A stretch of 64,000 nt of DNA from DATCJA01 sp963734635 (GCA_963734635.1 CAVTIA010000003.1:992001-1056000); one strand, 5' to 3'; counted from the first letter of the stretch, positions 17,007 to 26,618 are shown. Numbers and translations are program-made. Notes: a model not told the origin generated them from the letters alone.

Positions 17007-17729
17007 ATGACGCGGGCGGGCGCGAGGGTGTGTGGTGGATGGTTGAAAACGGCGCACACGCGGCCGTCGCATGCATGCTTCAGTACGGGTGACACGTCCG
17101 TCTTACACGTTCGCGTCGCTCGAGTTTCGCCTCGACGATTCGCCGACTTCCTTCTATTCAGCGTCACGTCGGCGGAGTTGGCCATCCTCGTCTTGCTGAC
17201 GCCGACATTCACGCTCATCGACTGGATTTACGTCTCCCAGCACGTGCTGGTGCTCGGGATCGCGCTGCTCCGGCGTCCGGCTCAGACGCACGACTATTCC
17301 CTCGCCACCAGCGCGGCCGTCGTCGTCTCGTACGCGTATCCATACGCGCAGGTCGCGCTTCTTGGATGGGTGCCGGGCGAACCGGGATGGCCCACTGCAG
17401 GACTCGTCCTCGTGACGATTGCGGCGTTTCTGAGCCTCGCGAGCCTCCTCAGCCTGGGGAGATCGTTCGGGATCCGTCCCGCCTTGCGGCGTCTCGTGAC
17501 GAGAGGTCCGTACCGTTTCGTGCGCCATCCGATATATCTCTCGTACATCCTTGGCGACGTCGGCTACAACCTTCAGGAATGGAACATCGGCACCCTGCTG
17601 CTGGTGCTGGTCGGGTGGATCTCGCTCCTCTATCGAATCCGCGCTGAGGAGCGCGTCTTATCTGGAGATGCCGGATGGCATTCCTACGCTGACCGGGTGC
17701 GGTATCGTCTATTCCCCGGCCTTTGGTAG
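17007..17729 (+). CDS. Isoprenylcysteine carboxyl methyltransferase (ICMT)-like integral membrane methyltransferase
   Basis: Up to 240 residues with about five membrane segments (FADFLLFSVTSAELAILVLL, IYVSQHVLVLGIALL, SLATSAAVVVSYAYPYAQVALL, AGLVLVTIAAFLSLASLLSLG, LLLVLVGWISLLY). The cofactor-binding region of the ICMT/phospholipid methyltransferase superfamily is clear: TRGPYRFVRHPIYLSYIL, followed by RIRAEERVL and WHSYADRVRYRLFPGLW. Such enzymes methylate lipids or small amphiphiles using SAM at the membrane. In bacteria the true substrate is usually unknown. The first 35 residues are not hydrophobic and read like upstream non-coding sequence. The start is therefore uncertain, since GTG 17028 and TTG 17043 are also possible. 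It stands alone. Confidence 0.75.
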   Translation: MTRAGARVCGGWLKTAHTRPSHACFSTGDTSVLHVRVARVSPRRFADFLLFSVTSAELAILVLLTPTFTLIDWIYVSQHVLVLGIALLRRPAQTHDYSLATSAAVVVSYAYPYAQVALLGWVPGEPGWPTAGLVLVTIAAFLSLASLLSLGRSFGIRPALRRLVTRGPYRFVRHPIYLSYILGDVGYNLQEWNIGTLLLVLVGWISLLYRIRAEERVLSGDAGWHSYADRVRYRLFPGLW

Positions 17730-17913
17730 CCGCGGCACGATCACGCGGCCTGCATGCCAGTTTCGTTACTTCTCTGCGGGTTATTACGTTGCGACGGGCG
17801 CTATCGAGGATCCGGCACCTCCGGATGAGTCTTATTTCGTTTAGCCATCACTTAGCAGATCTTCGGCTACCCCGGCACAGCGGTTGCCGGCAGCACTTCC
17901 TTCGGAGGTTTCG

Positions 17914-18647
17914 ATGAACAGCACTCCGCTTTGCGGCGTGCTCCTCGTCATCTCCTCGGTCTTTCGCGATCTGCTGTGGCGATGATGCTTCGTTGTCGCC
18001 GACGGCACCATCCGGTGGCGGCGTCGGGGGACAGACGGGCGCGGTCATTGTCGGCCAGGTCAACGCACCTTTCCGCAGCACTACCGCCACGCCCGCGAGC
18101 ACCGACATGTCTGCGACCGCCGCCACACTCGCGACTATCGATTCGGCTGCTGTGACGGTCAAGGTGGTCGGCACCAATATCTCGACGACGACCACGGCCG
18201 GGGACAATTCACGCTGACCGGGGTTGCGCCTGGCGATGTGAAGCTCGAATTCACCGGTCCCGACGGCAGCGCGACAATCTCAATCTCCGGCGTCAGAGCA
18301 GACGACGAGATTCGAATCTTCGTTACCTTGAACGGCAACAACGCGCGCGTCGATTCCGAGCGTCGCAACAAGCGCGGCGACACGGTAACGGACAGGATCA
18401 GGCCGAGCTCACGGGCGTGGTGTCCGGTCTGACGGGAACGTGCCCGAGGGTCTCGTTCACGGTTCAAGACTCGAAGGTGACTACGTCCGAGACCACCCAG
18501 TTCGATGGGGTCACGTGCGGGGACATCAAGAATGACATGGTGGTCGAGGTGAACGGATCGCGCCAGTCTGACGGCTCGATCAACGCGACGAAAGTGGAAC
18601 GCGAGACGACGATGACGACAGAGGAGGACGAGGATGACGACGATTGA
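17914..18647 (+). pseudogene. DUF5666-type lipoprotein with about three frameshifts
   Basis: A strong ribosome site (GGAGG, 17904-17908) precedes ATG 17914. With one T removed from TTT at 17962-17964 the product reads a signal peptide, then AICCGDDASLSPTAPSGGG, a lipoprotein N-terminus. It continues through a Thr-rich region to STTTTAG, where one extra G in the GGGG run at 18200-18203 is needed to enter GQFTLTGVAPGDVKLEF. A third shift near 18385-18395 leads into QAELTGVVSGLTGTCPRVSFTVQDSKVTTSETTQFDGVTCGD, a DUF5666-like module with its two Cys. The acidic tail (TTEEDEDDDD) ends at 18647. Every piece is well conserved and only the frame is broken. Probably a surface or periplasmic lipoprotein of unknown role. 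Confidence 0.65.
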
Positions 18648-18668
18648 AATCGTTACCCACGAATCACG

Positions 18669-18790
18669 ACCAGGCCGAGGTGAAGGGCGCGGTGTCCGGT
18701 CTCACTGGAACATGTCCGAAAGTGTCGTTCACGTTCGCAGCATCCAGGTGAATATGTTGGACACCACCCACTTGCACAGCTCCAGCTAGT
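18669..18790 (+). pseudogene. Degenerate second copy of the DUF5666 module
   Basis: This short stretch repeats the module at 18399-18520: QAEVKGAVSGLTGTCPKVSFTF against QAELTGVVSGLTGTCPRVSFTV. It then drifts out of frame into a DTTHL segment matching ETTQF and stops. It is a decayed tandem duplicate lying just past the stop codon of the first copy. The remaining bases up to the DUF3300 start at 19029 show nothing recognisable. Confidence 0.6.
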
Positions 18791-19028
18791 CCGCGAACAC
18801 CCAATACAAGTCATGCCGCCTGCGACGACCGAAAGACGTTCGACTGTGCCGCGCACACTCGAATAGGTCTTCTGCGCCACGACATCGTACGGGAGAGTCA
18901 CGAGCCGTCGTGACCTTCCTCGGACCCGCCGAGGCCACGGCGTCGCGGCTTGGGCAGTGGCTGCTGCGCGGATGTGGTCGAAGCGTGGATGAGTGCGTGA
19001 CGGCAGGGAGTTTGATTCCGCGCACCGC

Positions 19029-20117
19029 ATGATGAGAAAGCGCGCGGAGACCCATCTTGCCGTGGTGCTCAGCTTCGTACTTGCCACGGTTCCCTCGCAT
19101 GTTCTCGACGGCTCTCAGATCACCGAGCCCGCTCCCGGTGCTGGCCCCGGTGGGGCCACCGACAGTACTCCGCTGTCAACCAGCGAGCTCAATGCTCTCG
19201 TGGCTCCGATTGCGCTCTACCCGGATGCGCTCGTCGCTCAGATCCTTTCCGCAGCGACCTTTCCGGATCAAGTCGCGATCGCCGACTACTGGGTTGGGCA
19301 GAACAAGAACCTGACTGGTTCATCGCTGGTCCAGGCCGTCAACAACCAGACGTGGGACCCGAGCGTGAAGGCGCTGACCGCGTTTCCATCCGTCCTCAAC
19401 AACATGGCGAAGAACCTGAGCTGGACTTCGTCTCTCGGCGAGGCCTATCACAATCAGGCGTCGGACGTGATGAAGGCTGTGCAGACGCTGCGGGCGCAGG
19501 CCAAGGCAGCGGGCACGCTGAAATCCTCTCCCCAACTCACGGTGACGGAACCGAGTCCGGGGCTGATCGACATCATGCCGGCGAACCCGCAGGTCGTCTA
19601 CGTGCCTGAATACAACCCCGCCGTCATCTACGGCGCGCCTTACGCGTGGCCCGGGTACACCGCGGGCGACGTAGCCGCCGCGGACGCGATTGGCTTCGGC
19701 GCAGGAATTGGCGTTGGCGCGTTGATGGGCAGCGCCTGGGGATGGAACAGATGGGACTGTGACTGGCACGGGGGAGCAGTGCTGTACAACCACGCGGCCT
19801 TTTATGGAAACGCCGCCTGGCACGGTGCGTACTATCACGGCGGCTATCACTACGGTGGCTACGGCTATGCCAACGCGTACAACAGGACCGCCGACTTCAA
19901 TCGGACCGCCGACTTCAATCGCTCGGTGACCAGGACGACGAGCTTCAACTCGAGCGCCTGGGGACACGACGCCGGTGCGTTTCACGCCGACGGCTGGTCG
20001 TCACGGGCAACGAGCATGCGCGGATGGGGAAGCATGCACGCCGGCGGCTTCAGCGGCGGCCGATTCGCGGGCGGTGGATTCGGCGGCGGCGGGTTCCGTG
20101 GCGGGTTCCGACGCTGA
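19029..20117 (+). CDS. DUF3300 domain-containing exported protein
   Basis: About 362 residues. A signal peptide (LAVVLSFVLATVPSHVLDGSQ) precedes the DUF3300 domain. It is recognised by ELNALVAPIALYPDALVAQILSAATFPDQVAIADYW, then WDPSVKALTAFPSVLNNMAKNLSWTSSLGEAYHNQ, and PANPQVVYVPEYNPAVIYG. A Gly-rich, weakly membrane-like segment (AIGFGAGIGVGALMGSAWGW) follows. The C-terminus is low-complexity: His/Tyr/Gly repeats, a duplicated hexapeptide unit (NRTADF twice, from an 18-bp DNA duplication near 19887-19922), and a GGGFGGGGFRGG tail. The function of DUF3300 is unknown; it is commonly paired with DUF2950, as here. The start at the Met pair (19029) is preferred because it opens the signal peptide. 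Confidence 0.9.
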   Translation: MMRKRAETHLAVVLSFVLATVPSHVLDGSQITEPAPGAGPGGATDSTPLSTSELNALVAPIALYPDALVAQILSAATFPDQVAIADYWVGQNKNLTGSSLVQAVNNQTWDPSVKALTAFPSVLNNMAKNLSWTSSLGEAYHNQASDVMKAVQTLRAQAKAAGTLKSSPQLTVTEPSPGLIDIMPANPQVVYVPEYNPAVIYGAPYAWPGYTAGDVAAADAIGFGAGIGVGALMGSAWGWNRWDCDWHGGAVLYNHAAFYGNAAWHGAYYHGGYHYGGYGYANAYNRTADFNRTADFNRSVTRTTSFNSSAWGHDAGAFHADGWSSRATSMRGWGSMHAGGFSGGRFAGGGFGGGGFRGGFRR

Positions 20118-20141
20118 TTGCACACTCGAGAGGATGCATGT

Positions 20142-21164
20142 ATGTGGCACACGCTTCTGAACAAGGGGATCTCTTCGTGCGTCGTCATCACGCTGGTGGT
20201 TGTGACGGGGCTGGCCTCATGCCGCAGGGCGGACAAGGCCGTCGAGTCGAACAAGGCCGTCGAGAATCGGAGCGCGCAGCAGACGTACGCATCACCGGCC
20301 GAAGCCGGCGACGCATTGGTCGCGGCCGCTCGCGCAGGTAATCCAATAGCAGTCCTCGCCATCTTCGGTCCTGATGCCACGGACGTGCTTTTCACGGGCG
20401 ATGCTGCGACAGACACGCGCAAGCTGAAGAGCTTCGCTGCTGCGTACGATCGCATGCATCGGTGGGGAAAGATCAAGGCTGGCGGCGAGACGCTCTACGT
20501 CGGAGCCGACAACTACCCGTTTCCCATTCCGCTCGACCGCGATAAAGCGGGCCGGTGGTACTTCGACACCGCTGCAGGGAAGGACGAGGTCCTCGCGCGG
20601 CGTATCGGCAGCAATGAACTGGCCGCCATGGCCGCCACCGGTGCCATCGCGGACGCGGAGCGGCAGTATTTCGCGCGGCCGCGCGGCGACAGCAAGGTCA
20701 GGCAGTACGCGCAAAGATTCGTCAGCGAGCCCGGCACGCAGAACGGCTTGTACTGGCCGGTTCGTGAGGGCGAGACTCCGAGCCCGCTCGGGCAACTCGG
20801 CGAACTGGCGGCGACGGCCGGGCACAGTGATGCGGGCGACAAGCCGCAGCCGTTCAACGGCTATATCTTCCGCATCCTCACGAAACAGGGAAAGGCGGCC
20901 GAGGGCGGAGCACGGGACTACATCGTTGGCGGACGGATGACGGGGGGATTTGCGGTCATTGCCTATCCTGCCGACTACCAGAACACCGGCATCATGACGT
21001 TCCTGATCGGCCCGGAGGGCGTCGTGTATCAGAAGGACCTGGGTGAGAAGACCAGCGGAGAGGCCGCCACGATGACCGAGTACAACCCGGGCGATGGCTG
21101 GGCGCCAGTGATTCCCGGATCAGACGAGGCAGAGACGCGAGGCACGTCCGGCCGGCGACGCTAG
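20142..21164 (+). CDS. DUF2950 domain-containing lipoprotein
   Basis: About 340 residues, 24 bp behind the DUF3300 gene. The start at 20142 places a signal peptide with lipobox (TGLASC, Cys near residue 19) at the N-terminus. The DUF2950 family pattern is visible: YASPAEAGDALVAAARAGN, a region with WYFDTAAGKDEVLARRIGSNELAAM, ERQYFARPRGDSKVRQYAQRFVSEPGTQNGLYWP, and PFNGYIFRILTKQGKAAEGGARDYIVGGRMTGGFAVIAYPA near the C-terminus. The last part (YQKDLGEKT, YNPGDGWAPV) also fits. Function is unknown. The constant pairing of DUF3300 with DUF2950 suggests a shared envelope role. This copy keeps all conserved segments and looks intact. Confidence 0.9.
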   Translation: MWHTLLNKGISSCVVITLVVVTGLASCRRADKAVESNKAVENRSAQQTYASPAEAGDALVAAARAGNPIAVLAIFGPDATDVLFTGDAATDTRKLKSFAAAYDRMHRWGKIKAGGETLYVGADNYPFPIPLDRDKAGRWYFDTAAGKDEVLARRIGSNELAAMAATGAIADAERQYFARPRGDSKVRQYAQRFVSEPGTQNGLYWPVREGETPSPLGQLGELAATAGHSDAGDKPQPFNGYIFRILTKQGKAAEGGARDYIVGGRMTGGFAVIAYPADYQNTGIMTFLIGPEGVVYQKDLGEKTSGEAATMTEYNPGDGWAPVIPGSDEAETRGTSGRRR

Positions 21165-21224
21165 CAGACAGCGTCGCGCTTTTCCAGTGCGCCACTCGAC
21201 GGCCAAGTGCAAAGCGGGACGGCG

Positions 21225-21426
21225 ACGCCTGGGCCGAGCCGTCCCTGGTCTTCTCGACGCCAAACCACGCCTATGACATGAACATTTATAACAGCGCCTC
21301 GACCGACAAAACGCTGCGCTTCATGTTTCTCGTGGCGATCATCGGAGACCTCTGGTCGTGACCTACACGATCACGATCTATTACGCCTTTCGCGGCAAGG
21401 TGGTGCTCACGAAAGAGTCGTATTGA
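21225..21426 (+). pseudogene. 3' fragment of cydB (cytochrome bd oxidase subunit II)
   Basis: Only the tail remains: LVFSTPNHAYDMNIYNSASTDKTLRFMFLVAIIG, then a one-base shift, then LVVTYTITIYYAFRGKVVLTKESY and a stop at 21424-21426. This is the last membrane-spanning region of CydB, which normally has about 340-380 residues. No cydA or other part of cydB is present in the window. The fragment begins within about 60 bp of the DUF2950 stop, so it looks like what is left after a deletion. Confidence 0.7.
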
Positions 21427-21660
21427 GTGGAAATGAAACCAGAGTCCGATGCTACTTGGCGCCCTGCCCGCCTTCATCACCTTGCCCACCCCGACGCCAA
21501 AGGGAACCACGTAACTGTCGTTCTCCAAGTCGAACTCCCAGACCCCCGAACTTCGGGCGTAATACCCGCGGCCGAACTGGAGGATTGCGAACAGCTGAAC
21601 GACGAGGAGACTGGCCTCCGGACGGTCCGAATCGCCCGCGAAGGAGTGCTGGTAGGGTGA
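21427..21660 (+). CDS. Small hypothetical protein overlapping the cydB remnant stop
   Basis: A GTG start sits directly after the TGA of the cydB fragment (TGAGTG), giving 77 residues (ESDATWRPARLHHLAHPD, then a sheet-like VTVVLQVELPDPRT and an acidic ELEDCEQLNDEETG). No family is recognised and there is no ribosome site. If real, it would have been the gene following cydB in an old operon. Confidence 0.3.
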   Translation: MEMKPESDATWRPARLHHLAHPDAKGNHVTVVLQVELPDPRTSGVIPAAELEDCEQLNDEETGLRTVRIAREGVLVG

Positions 21661-21697
21661 CCAGGCCGATCATTTCTGCTAGGGAAGCTCTCAACGC

Positions 21698-22360
21698 GTG
21701 AACGGGCCGGCCCACACAATTCGTGACGAGTCGCGCTGGCCCCCTGCGCTCGTAATACTTGCAGTCATCTTCTTGCTGGCGACGTTACCTGGCCACGTCC
21801 ATGTCCTGCCGGCTTGGGTTTCTTACTTGGCTGCATTCGCCGCTATTGTGCCGATGGTCGCGGGCAGCCTCACTGCAGGGAACAGACTGTGGCTCGGCAT
21901 TGAACGAATGATGATAATTCTGCTCGCCACAGCCTATGTAGCCAACACAATCGCAGAGCTCGCAGATATGATCGGCGTCATCACGCTCCATCCGTCGGGC
22001 AACAACGCGTTTTCGCTTCTCTCCTCTTCGGTCGCGATCTGGGTGGCCAACGTTCTCGCCTTCTCTTTGCTGTATTGGCAAATCGATCAGGGCGGCCCCT
22101 ACGCTCGGGCGAGCGCCTCGAAGGTCAAGCCGGATTGGGTCTTTCCGCAACCGGCGAAACCGGAAGACCTGCCGCCCGATTGGCGGCCGTTGTTCCTCGA
22201 CTACTTATATCTGGGATACAACACGGCGACGGCTTTCAGTCCCACCGATGCCATGCCGCTTACGCGTCGCGCCAAGATGTTGATGATGATCGAAAGCACA
22301 ATCTCGCTTTTGACGACGGTCATTGTCCTGTCACGCGCCATCAACATTGTCCCGCCTTGA
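21698..22360 (+). CDS. Multi-spanning membrane protein of unknown function
   Basis: 220 residues from a GTG with AGGGAAG upstream. Five membrane segments are visible (PPALVILAVIFLLATLPG, WVSYLAAFAAIVPMVAG, MMIILLATAYVANTIAELA, SVAIWVANVLAFSLLYWQID, STISLLTTVIVLSRAINIV). Before the last one comes DYLYLGYNTATAFSPTDAMPLTRRAKMLMMIES, which resembles the region before a selectivity-filter-free terminal helix in DUF1345-like and two-helix channel-like proteins. I recall similar proteins annotated only as hypothetical or DUF1345. A soluble loop (VKPDWVFPQPAKPEDLPPDWRP) lies between segments four and five. No operon partner is evident: the neighbours on both sides are gene remnants. Confidence 0.55.
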   Translation: MNGPAHTIRDESRWPPALVILAVIFLLATLPGHVHVLPAWVSYLAAFAAIVPMVAGSLTAGNRLWLGIERMMIILLATAYVANTIAELADMIGVITLHPSGNNAFSLLSSSVAIWVANVLAFSLLYWQIDQGGPYARASASKVKPDWVFPQPAKPEDLPPDWRPLFLDYLYLGYNTATAFSPTDAMPLTRRAKMLMMIESTISLLTTVIVLSRAINIVPP

Positions 22361-22438
22361 ACAGGGATGTCCCGTCGCCTGTTGAAACGCGCACCTCCGG
22401 TACAGTGACGATGCGCGGGGTCTCCGGGCACATACGCG

Positions 22439-25171
22439 GTGCACGAGACGACGGGGAACACCTTTGCCGCGGTGACTGATGCACGCGGCGTGTTTCTCCT
22501 GCCGGTGCGCACGGGGGTACCGTGTGGCGGAGTTGGAAGGGTTTGCGAGCGCACACGACTGGCCTGAGGTGCTGGTCGGTCAGCTGACCGTCGTGAATCT
22601 CCAGCTGACCCTGTCGACGGTGCAGGAGGCCGTGACGGTGACCGGCGCGGCGCCTCTCATCGAGACGACCAGTCGAGCCAGGGCAGCAACATCGATCCGC
22701 GGCAGCTCTCGGAGCTCCCGATCAACGGCCGGAACTGGCTGGATCTGACGATGCTGGCGGCGGGAGCCGGGTCAACACGGTGTGCGAGCGATGACCTGAT
22801 GCCGAAAGCGTCGGTCGGCACCTCGCAACTGAACGTCGACGGTCAGCAGGTGACGTCCACGATTTCGGCGACCGGCTTCGGCCAGCCGCACTACGCTCGC
22901 GACTCGATCGCGGAGTTCGAGTTCGTGTCGAACCGGTTCGACGCCACGCAGGGCCGCTCGGCGGCGTGCAGGTGAACGCGGTCACGAAATCGGGAACCAA
23001 CATGTTCACGGGCTCAGCCGCCGGCTACTTCCGGCACGACAGCATGAATGCCGCGCGACTTCATCGTCGATCGCGTGCTTCCCTATTCGAACCAGCAGGT
23101 CAGCACGACGTTCGGCGGCCCGATCGTGAAGGACAAGATCCATTTCTTCGGCAGCTACGAGTACGAGCGCGAGCCCTCGACGCAAACCTACACGACGCGC
23201 GTATCCAGAGCTTCAACCAGGACCTGACCGGCACGCGCACGGATCCGAAGGCCGGCGGGCGCGTGGACTGTCCAGTTCAACTCGCAGACCCGTCTCATGG
23301 TGCGCGGTCAACACGTCGCGGCGGTACACCCAGTACGATCCCGCGCTACACGGGCGGCGCCTCGCAGACGCCGTCGTCATCCGAGTCCGTCGGCGCGGCC
23401 CGAGCAACGAGTGGTTCGTGTTCGCTGACGCAGATTCTCGGCACGCGGGCCGTCAACGAGCTCAAGGTCGGCTACAACGACTTCACGTTCGAGGCGCTTC
23501 CGAGCGCGAAGTTTCCGGATCACCCCGGCAACGCGAGTTTCCCTCGAGACGGCGTACGTCGGCTACGGCGCGCCGATCATGACTCTTCAGCGGCTTCGGG
23601 ATCGGGCAGGCGCACGCCAACGCGCCGCAGAACAACGGCCAGGTCCAGTACTCCGTTCCGGAACGACTACACGACGTGGTTCAACGCGCGCGGGCGCCAC
23701 ACACGCGAAGATCGGCGGTGAATGGCTCCACCAGTGGGGCCCGTACCTTCCAGTGCACCAGTTGCATGGGGACGCTACGACGGCGGCAGCAACAGGCCGC
23801 CGGCGAATCTCGAGTCGCTGTTCCCGAACATCATGGACGTGTCGACCTGGAACCTGGCGCCGCTCTCGTCGCTGTTGAGGACCTACTCAGGTGGGCATTT
23901 CGGCGGTCGGGTTCAAGCAGGAGACTCCCAAGGAAATCGGCGCGGCGTGGGTGCAGGACGACTGGGCGATGACCTCCACGCCTGACGCTCAACCTCGGCC
24001 TTCGCTACGACATCAGCAAGGGGCAGTTCGCCGAACGAGACGGGGCATTCGGCCGTGGGTGGCGGCTGGACGCACGATCCAGAAGGATCGATTCGGTCCG
24101 CGCGTCGGTTTCGCCTACGCGCTGAACGACCGCACGGTGATTCGCGGCGGAACGCGGAAAGTACTTCGCGGACGTCTCCGACCAGGTCTCGTCGTGGACG
24201 GAACGCTACGGCGGCGGCGAGATCAACGCGCAGGTCGCGAACGACGGCCGAGCGAACTTTGCCGCGAACCCGTGGAACGGCAGAGCGGCAGCCGACGTAC
24301 GAGGAAGCCTTGCGGATTCCCGGCCTCCGGAAGTCCGTGTCGCAGATCGCCACGCCGGGGCTGCAGGTTCCCTACAGCTATCAGTCGTCGATCGGCTTGC
24401 AGCGGCAGATCGGCTCGGACGATGAGCGTCGAGGCGGACTATCGTGAACAACGCCAGCCGGGGCGAGCTGTTCCAGCGGAACATCAATCTGACCTACAAC
24501 CCGGCCACCGGGGTGAACAACGTCTCGACGGACGCCGCGCTGGCGGTGTACCCCGACTGGGGCACGGTGAACGCGTACCGCTCGCAGGGATGGTCGAATT
24601 TTCACGCGCTGGAAACGGCGTTCACGAAGCGCTTCAGTCAGCGGTGGCAGGCTGTCGGGCACGTACACGCTCGTCGGTCTACAACGACGGGAACACGTCG
24701 CCGGCTCCGCTCATCAAGCTGGTGGAGGATCTCGGGACGAGTATTCGTTGGCCGTCACGCGGACCAGCGGCATCGCGCGGTTGCGAACGGGATCTGGGAC
24801 GTGGGCACGCGGATTGCAGTTGAGCGGGCTGTATTTCTACGGCTCCGGCCAGCGCTTCGCGACGACGTACGGCGGCGGCGATCGTACGCGTCTGCGCACG
24901 GCCGGCCCCAGGCAGGCACCATCGTGCCGCGCAACAACTTCGTCGGAGATGCCGATGCACCGGGTGGATGTGCGGGTCATGCGGCGCATTCGGGCTCGGC
25001 GGCCGCACGGGGGTGGACGGCATCGTCGAGGTGTTCAACCTGTTCAACCACGCGAACTACGGCTCGTACACGACCGCGGAAAGCAACGCGAGCTACGGAA
25101 AGCCGATTCAGAACATCGGCATCGCGTATCAGCCGCGCATGGTGCAACTGGGATTCCGGATCACGTTCTGA
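22439..25171 (+). pseudogene. Oar-like TonB-dependent receptor, frameshifted many times and lacking its N-terminus
   Basis: Pieces from all three plus frames join into one receptor of about 900 residues. In order they are: a carboxypeptidase-regulatory-like domain (VHETTGNTFAAVTDARGVFLLPV, then YRVAELEGF, then VNLQLTLSTVQEAVTVTGAAPLIET); the plug (LPINGRNWLDLTMLAAG, SQLNVDGQQVTSTISATGFGQ, IAEFEFVSNRFDATQGRSA, VQVNAVTKSGTN); and barrel strands (YFRHDSMNAA, FGGPIVKDKIHFFGSYEYERE, DDWAMTS). It ends with VEVFNLFNHANYGSYTT and MVQLGFRITF at 25171. I count at least ten frame changes. Signal peptide and the first strands are absent upstream of 22439. Conserved residues within each piece are intact, so single-base errors explain the shifts but not the missing head. 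It would import a large substrate across the outer membrane. Confidence 0.75.
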
Positions 25172-25253
25172 TTTGTGGATGCCTGCCCGCATGAAGCGCT
25201 GGCGGGTTGTGTGTCACTCACATTAGGGCGGATCACGAGCGCTTCACCTGGAC

Positions 25254-26618
25254 ATGTCCAGCTGGCGTGGACGCACGGCCGACGAACCGTCGTCGGCGAG
25301 AACCAGCATTCCGTACAGTGACGCGAAGCTGGTGATCGAAGCGCTGCGAGTGGACCTTCTGCCGGCGGACCTGAAGGCGAAGACGTCAGCAGAGCGCGAG
25401 CATGCTGTGGCCTGGCTGGGTTTCACGTCGCGACCTGACGATCCGCGCGCGTGTGGCGCGCGGGGACGAGGAGTCGGTCTTCAACTTCCTCCTCCTGGGA
25501 ACAACGTTCACGGCAGCACACGCGTGACAGACGTCGTGGCGTCCCTGGGCGATGCGAAAGAGGCCGCGGTGGTTCAACAACGGCTCGATGACCTGGTGGC
25601 CGGTGTGGCGTCCCCTGGCGACAACGAACGTCTGCAGTTCGTTCGTGACGTCGTCGAGCGGACAGGCGTGGATGCCGCTACGCCAGCAGGTAAGAGCAAG
25701 GCGAGACTCTACCTTGGCGAGATCATCGCGCGAGTGGTTCGCGAGCGCGAGGGGCACGAACGTGCCATCGCGTCGGTGAAGCAGCTCGACGACCCGACTG
25801 GCAAAGGCGGCCACGCACTCGACGCTGTATCGCGACCGCGGACTGTCATCGGACACATCCATATTCCCGGGCTTTGCGATCGAGCAGGCACTCACGAGCA
25901 TCAAGTCAGCCGGTATGTTCCGCGACGCGCCCATTCGACGCGTGGCGATCGTCGGGCCAGGCCTGGACTTCATCGACAAGGAAGATGGATACGATGCCTA
26001 TCCGCTTCAGACGTCCAGCCGTTTGCGACGATCGATTCTCTGGTTCGGCTGGGTCTGGCGGCGCCGGGCGATCTTCACATCACGACCTTCGACCTGAGCT
26101 CCAGAGTCAACCATCATCTCCAGGTCGCATATCAACGTGCCCGTTCCGGGCGCGGATACATGTTGTCACTTCCGCGGAACCTGGACGAGCGCTGGAGCGA
26201 CCCGCTGGTTGCGTACTGGCAACGGCTGGGAGACAGGATCGGAGAGGTGGCGCCGGCTGTTGTTCCTCCCTCGAATGCAGGGAGTGTCCGGATTCGGGCC
26301 GTGCGAGTTCGGCCGGCGGTGGTAACGCTTATCAGCGCGCAGGATCTGAACGTGGTACTGCAACGCCTCGAGCAGACAAATGAGCGAGAGAACTGTGATC
26401 TCATCATCGCAACGAACGTCCTCGTCTACTACGACGTGTTCGAACAGTCGCTGGCAGCAGTCAATCTGGCGGCGATGCTGAGACGCGGCGGCCTGTTGCT
26501 TTCAAATAATCTCCTCTACGAACTGCCAGCCTCCTCTTTGACGCTCGCCGGCGAGATCGAAGTCGGATATACGGATTCGGGCGACGGCGATCGCATTCTC
26601 TGGTACGAGCGGAAGTGA
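25254..26618 (+). CDS. SAM methyltransferase-like protein with paired frameshifts
   Basis: The continuous frame is partly false. Between about 25440 and 25525 the better protein is in another frame (GDEESVFNFLLLGTTFTAA). Between about 25795 and 26010 it lies in a third (FAIEQALTSIKSAGMFRDAPIRRVAIVGPGLDFIDKEDGYDAYPLQT), which contains the glycine-rich SAM-like strand VAIVGPGLD. The rest reads in the listed frame: LTFDLSSRVNHHLQVAY-type strands, then CDLIIATNVLVYYDVFEQSLAAVNLAAMLRRGGLLLSNN, the post-motif region of class I methyltransferases. The shifts cancel in pairs, so no stop arises. The intact protein would be about 450 residues with an N-terminal helical domain (VVQQRLDDLVAGVASPGDNERLQFVRDVV). 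Substrate unknown. The true start may differ. Confidence 0.55.
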   Translation: MSSWRGRTADEPSSARTSIPYSDAKLVIEALRVDLLPADLKAKTSAEREHAVAWLGFTSRPDDPRACGARGRGVGLQLPPPGNNVHGSTRVTDVVASLGDAKEAAVVQQRLDDLVAGVASPGDNERLQFVRDVVERTGVDAATPAGKSKARLYLGEIIARVVREREGHERAIASVKQLDDPTGKGGHALDAVSRPRTVIGHIHIPGLCDRAGTHEHQVSRYVPRRAHSTRGDRRARPGLHRQGRWIRCLSASDVQPFATIDSLVRLGLAAPGDLHITTFDLSSRVNHHLQVAYQRARSGRGYMLSLPRNLDERWSDPLVAYWQRLGDRIGEVAPAVVPPSNAGSVRIRAVRVRPAVVTLISAQDLNVVLQRLEQTNERENCDLIIATNVLVYYDVFEQSLAAVNLAAMLRRGGLLLSNNLLYELPASSLTLAGEIEVGYTDSGDGDRILWYERK

